Positions 62,222 through 64,000 of a stretch of DNA of 64,000 nucleotides are shown piece after piece. The stretch comes from Bacteroidales bacterium UBA4772. Its GTDB lineage: Bacteria > Bacteroidota > Bacteroidia > Bacteroidales > VadinHA17. Location of the stretch: NCBI GenBank assembly GCA_002403305.1, contig DHHM01000013.1, positions 39,963 to 103,962 of the forward strand. The letters run 5' to 3'. A model generated the notes under the pieces. That model was not told the DNA's origin and made no database searches. It saw nothing but the letters and a program-made list of their open reading frames with translations. The translations under genes and the position numbers were made by a program. Each line of letters begins with the position of its first letter. The first letter of the stretch is position 1.

Positions 62222-63424
62222 CTAATTTGTTCTGTGGGATGTCAGCGTGAGATAGACAATTTCAGGCGGCATGAAAAACCTGCCAGACATGCCCATGCTG
62301 CCCAGCCCGGTTGTGACGTAGAGAAAACTGTCGCCGAACCTGTGGAGCCCCTTCCAGTTTTCATGGAATTCTGCTGCCGGCGACCATCCTCCTCCCGGAA
62401 GGCCGGCCTGCAGACCGTGGGTGTGCCCCGAGACCGTCAGGTCGGGCATGCGCCCGGTGACCGATGTGAGAAGCCATCCTTCCGGGTCATGGAGCAGGAG
62501 TATGGTGAACACGGAGTCGGGAATGGTAACCAGAGCCTTCTCAAAATCTCCGTAATTCATATCGAGGCGGTGACCGTGGGTGACAACCCCTGCGACAGCC
62601 ACCGGTGTACCGTTGTGATTGATGATCACAGCAGTGTCCCTGAGGAGTCTATACCCTGAGGCTTCTATTTTCTTCTTCAGCATCACACTGCTAACCTCCC
62701 CGTAATCACTGTTGTAATCAGGATAATAGGTGCCGTCGTCATGGTTGCCTTCCACGGCAAAGGCCCCGAAGGCAGCACGTGCCTTGCGCAGTATGGTGTC
62801 ACTCTCCCCGAACTCCTGCCAGCTGTAGGTTATGAAATCGCCTGTATTCAGCAGAAGGTCGGGCTCTTCAGCCGTGACGGAATTCATTGCCCTCTCGAGC
62901 TTCCGGTAATGGCCGTGCCATGATGAGACGTGCAGGTCGGAGACAAGGGCGATCTTCAGGCCCTCAAGGGACGGGTCGAGGCCGGAAACAGCTATATCTG
63001 TCCTTACTGTTTTGATATTCAGCCTCTGGCGAAAATGGGCATCAGCCACGAGAAGCGTCATCAAAAGAAAAACTGATATCAGAATCGGTCCCCTCCACCT
63101 CATCCTCCGTTTCATGATGAGGGAGGCCAGTCCGGAAGCGAGTAAGATCAGGACAGAGAGCAGGGAGGTGACCAGCAGTAGCAGGGCCATACTGCCCATG
63201 ACAATCTGCCTGTAGGCGTCTGCGGGCCCGTAGGGGATAGCACCACGCAGTGTCAGGGCGACGAAGAGATAAATGAAGACGCCTGACAGTGCTGCCTTTA
63301 CCGCCAGAACCGTATACTTTACCAGCCTGTTTCTTTCCCTGAGCTCCTTAATCAGCACGAACCAGAGAAAGAGATCGGCAAGCAGCAATATGAGATAAAA
63401 GAGCATCATTAAGGTTTTCAACAA
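62222..63424 (-). CDS. membrane-anchored metallophosphoesterase
   Basis: A 400-residue protein with about four N-terminal membrane helices (to about 115) and a calcineurin-like phosphoesterase domain. Metal-binding motifs are LVSDLHVSS, NTGDFITY, EGNHDDGTY, LLLHDPEG and VSGHTHGLQ. Relatives such as YkuE act on lipid-linked phosphates, but the substrate here is unknown. A minus-strand TAnnTTTG box lies at 63422-63429 and overlaps the first ATG (63424), so the true start may be the ATG at 63409 or 63406. Confidence 0.87.
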   Translation of the reverse strand: MLKTLMMLFYLILLLADLFLWFVLIKELRERNRLVKYTVLAVKAALSGVFIYLFVALTLRGAIPYGPADAYRQIVMGSMALLLLVTSLLSVLILLASGLASLIMKRRMRWRGPILISVFLLMTLLVADAHFRQRLNIKTVRTDIAVSGLDPSLEGLKIALVSDLHVSSWHGHYRKLERAMNSVTAEEPDLLLNTGDFITYSWQEFGESDTILRKARAAFGAFAVEGNHDDGTYYPDYNSDYGEVSSVMLKKKIEASGYRLLRDTAVIINHNGTPVAVAGVVTHGHRLDMNYGDFEKALVTIPDSVFTILLLHDPEGWLLTSVTGRMPDLTVSGHTHGLQAGLPGGGWSPAAEFHENWKGLHRFGDSFLYVTTGLGSMGMSGRFFMPPEIVYLTLTSHRTN

Positions 63425-63429
63425 AAGTA
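63422..63429 (-). promoter_or_regulatory. -7 box overlapping the phosphoesterase start
   Basis: The plus-strand CAAAAGTA reads TACTTTTG on the minus strand, a perfect TAnnTTTG, and overlaps the first possible ATG. Transcription would begin near 63418, giving either a very short leader or a leaderless message. Confidence 0.45.
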
Positions 63430-63470
63430 ATATTTAAGCGGCAATCCGGTTCCCGCTATGCTATTTGGCA

Positions 63471-63478
63471 TAAATTTG
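63471..63478 (+). promoter_or_regulatory. -7 box just before the NUDIX start
   Basis: TAAATTTG is a perfect TAnnTTTG ending 4 bases before the NUDIX ATG at 63483, which would place transcription start at or near the start codon. No good -33 TTTG is seen at the usual distance. Confidence 0.4.
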
Positions 63479-63482
63479 ACGC

Positions 63483-63914
63483 ATGATCACCGTTGAGCTG
63501 ATATCAGGGGGCAACAATTCGCTGAAAGTGACATATGTAGTTATCGCTGCACGGTACAGGGAGGGCTGGCTCTTCGTGCGTCACCGCCGCCGGGGAGGCT
63601 ACGAGCTTCCGGCAGGTCATCCTGACGACGGTGAGGAGAGTCTGGCGGCTGCTGTTCGTGAGCTCACCGAGGAGACGGGCGCGAGGGATTTCATAATGGA
63701 GCCGGTTTCATATTACTCTGTCGACAGCGGCTCAGGGAGACAATTCGGTAGGCTCTTCTATGCCGAGGTGCAGTCGCTGGGAGAGATCGTCGACACAGAT
63801 GAGGTGGCAGGAGTCAGGGTCTTCCGGCGGATGCCGCGTAAACTTTCACTGCCGGAGGTAATGTCATTCCTCTTCAGGGTGGCGAGGCAACATGCCGGCC
63901 CCTACAATACCTGA
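63483..63914 (+). CDS. NUDIX hydrolase
   Basis: A 143-residue NUDIX enzyme that hydrolyses a nucleoside-diphosphate-linked compound. The NUDIX box (G-x5-E-x7-R-E-x2-E-E-x-G) is complete in GHPDDGEESL followed by AAAVRELTEETG. No extra domain shows the substrate. It diverges from the phosphoesterase gene and is followed by a hairpin element at the window end. Confidence 0.9.
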   Translation: MITVELISGGNNSLKVTYVVIAARYREGWLFVRHRRRGGYELPAGHPDDGEESLAAAVRELTEETGARDFIMEPVSYYSVDSGSGRQFGRLFYAEVQSLGEIVDTDEVAGVRVFRRMPRKLSLPEVMSFLFRVARQHAGPYNT

Positions 63915-63943
63915 ATACCTGCCGTCTATTCCCGACTGCTTCC

Positions 63944-63992
63944 AGCCGCCGAAGCCTTGGCGAAGGTGGCCGACTGCCGACTGAAGACTGCA
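63944..63992. repeat. dispersed hairpin element, copy 2, plus heptamer array
   Basis: The hairpin arms GCCGCC (63945-63950) and GGTGGC (63965-63970) enclose the same internal sequence as copy 1 at 3317-3351. They are followed by CGACTGC, CGACTGA and AGACTGC, a heptamer array of the GACTGCA family. It lies 30 bases after the NUDIX stop. Confidence 0.65.
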
Positions 63993-64000
63993 CCATTCCC

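Overview
The window looks like a chromosomal segment of an anaerobic Bacteroidetes (Bacteroidales-like) bacterium. The gene order tRNAs-tuf-tRNA-Trp-secE-nusG-rplKAJL-rpoBC-DUF3467 fits this, as do promoter boxes of the form TAnnTTTG, a TamL-type lipoprotein, an S46 peptidase, sulfatase and Gfo/Idh genes, a YaiO barrel and an rpsU-xerC-hpf block. Hybrid cluster protein, a glycyl radical enzyme and a giant acyl-CoA dehydratase activase point to anaerobic life. No rRNA, phage, insertion sequence or CRISPR array is visible.

Layout. 0-6 kb: TrmH-type methyltransferase, divergent TamL, a helix-hairpin-helix protein, rpsU, a XerC-like recombinase and hpf. 6.1-19.6 kb: four tRNAs, tuf, tRNA-Trp, secE, nusG, four ribosomal protein genes, rpoB, rpoC and a DUF3467 gene, closed by a clear intrinsic terminator. 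19.6-25.3 kb: a small lipoprotein, a four-gene operon (DUF2520, KdsC-like phosphatase, UbiA-like prenyltransferase, Maf), then an S46 dipeptidyl-peptidase. 25.2-32.5 kb: the tandem activase, hcp and a divergent Crp/Fnr regulator with a perfect operator between them. 32.5-41.5 kb: M3 peptidase, a small secreted protein, a glycyl radical enzyme resembling trans-4-hydroxy-L-proline dehydratase with its activase, a cytidylate-kinase-like protein and a short malic enzyme. 41.7-49 kb: a sugar-related cluster (ROK kinase, MFS permease, sulfatase, Gfo/Idh oxidoreductase, secreted HEAT protein). 49.1-57.2 kb: a tight operon of response regulator, YaiO-type barrel, a membrane protein joining a SPOR domain to HEAT repeats, and a processive GT2, followed by a convergent secreted glycosidase-like protein and a SiaC-family gene. 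57.3-64 kb: an SpmA-SpmB fusion, GHL10-like lipoprotein, YgjP-like metalloprotease, M28 peptidase, metallophosphoesterase and NUDIX hydrolase.

Most notable signals. (1) The start region of the hydroxyproline-dehydratase-like gene is triplicated with a 44-bp period, creating two 15-codon minigenes whose stops overlap the next ATG. (2) A ~95-nt leader, alike in sequence and spacing, lies directly before the start codons of two unrelated exported-protein genes. (3) The GT2 operon looks like a compact synthase-dependent polysaccharide machine with a peptidoglycan-to-cytoplasm scaffold. (4) The MFS gene has an AT-rich central block carrying an apparent extra pair of membrane helices. (5) The hcp/crp intergenic region has a 16-bp palindrome placed for activation of hcp and autorepression of the regulator. 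Short heptamer repeats and a recurring hairpin element sit between genes.
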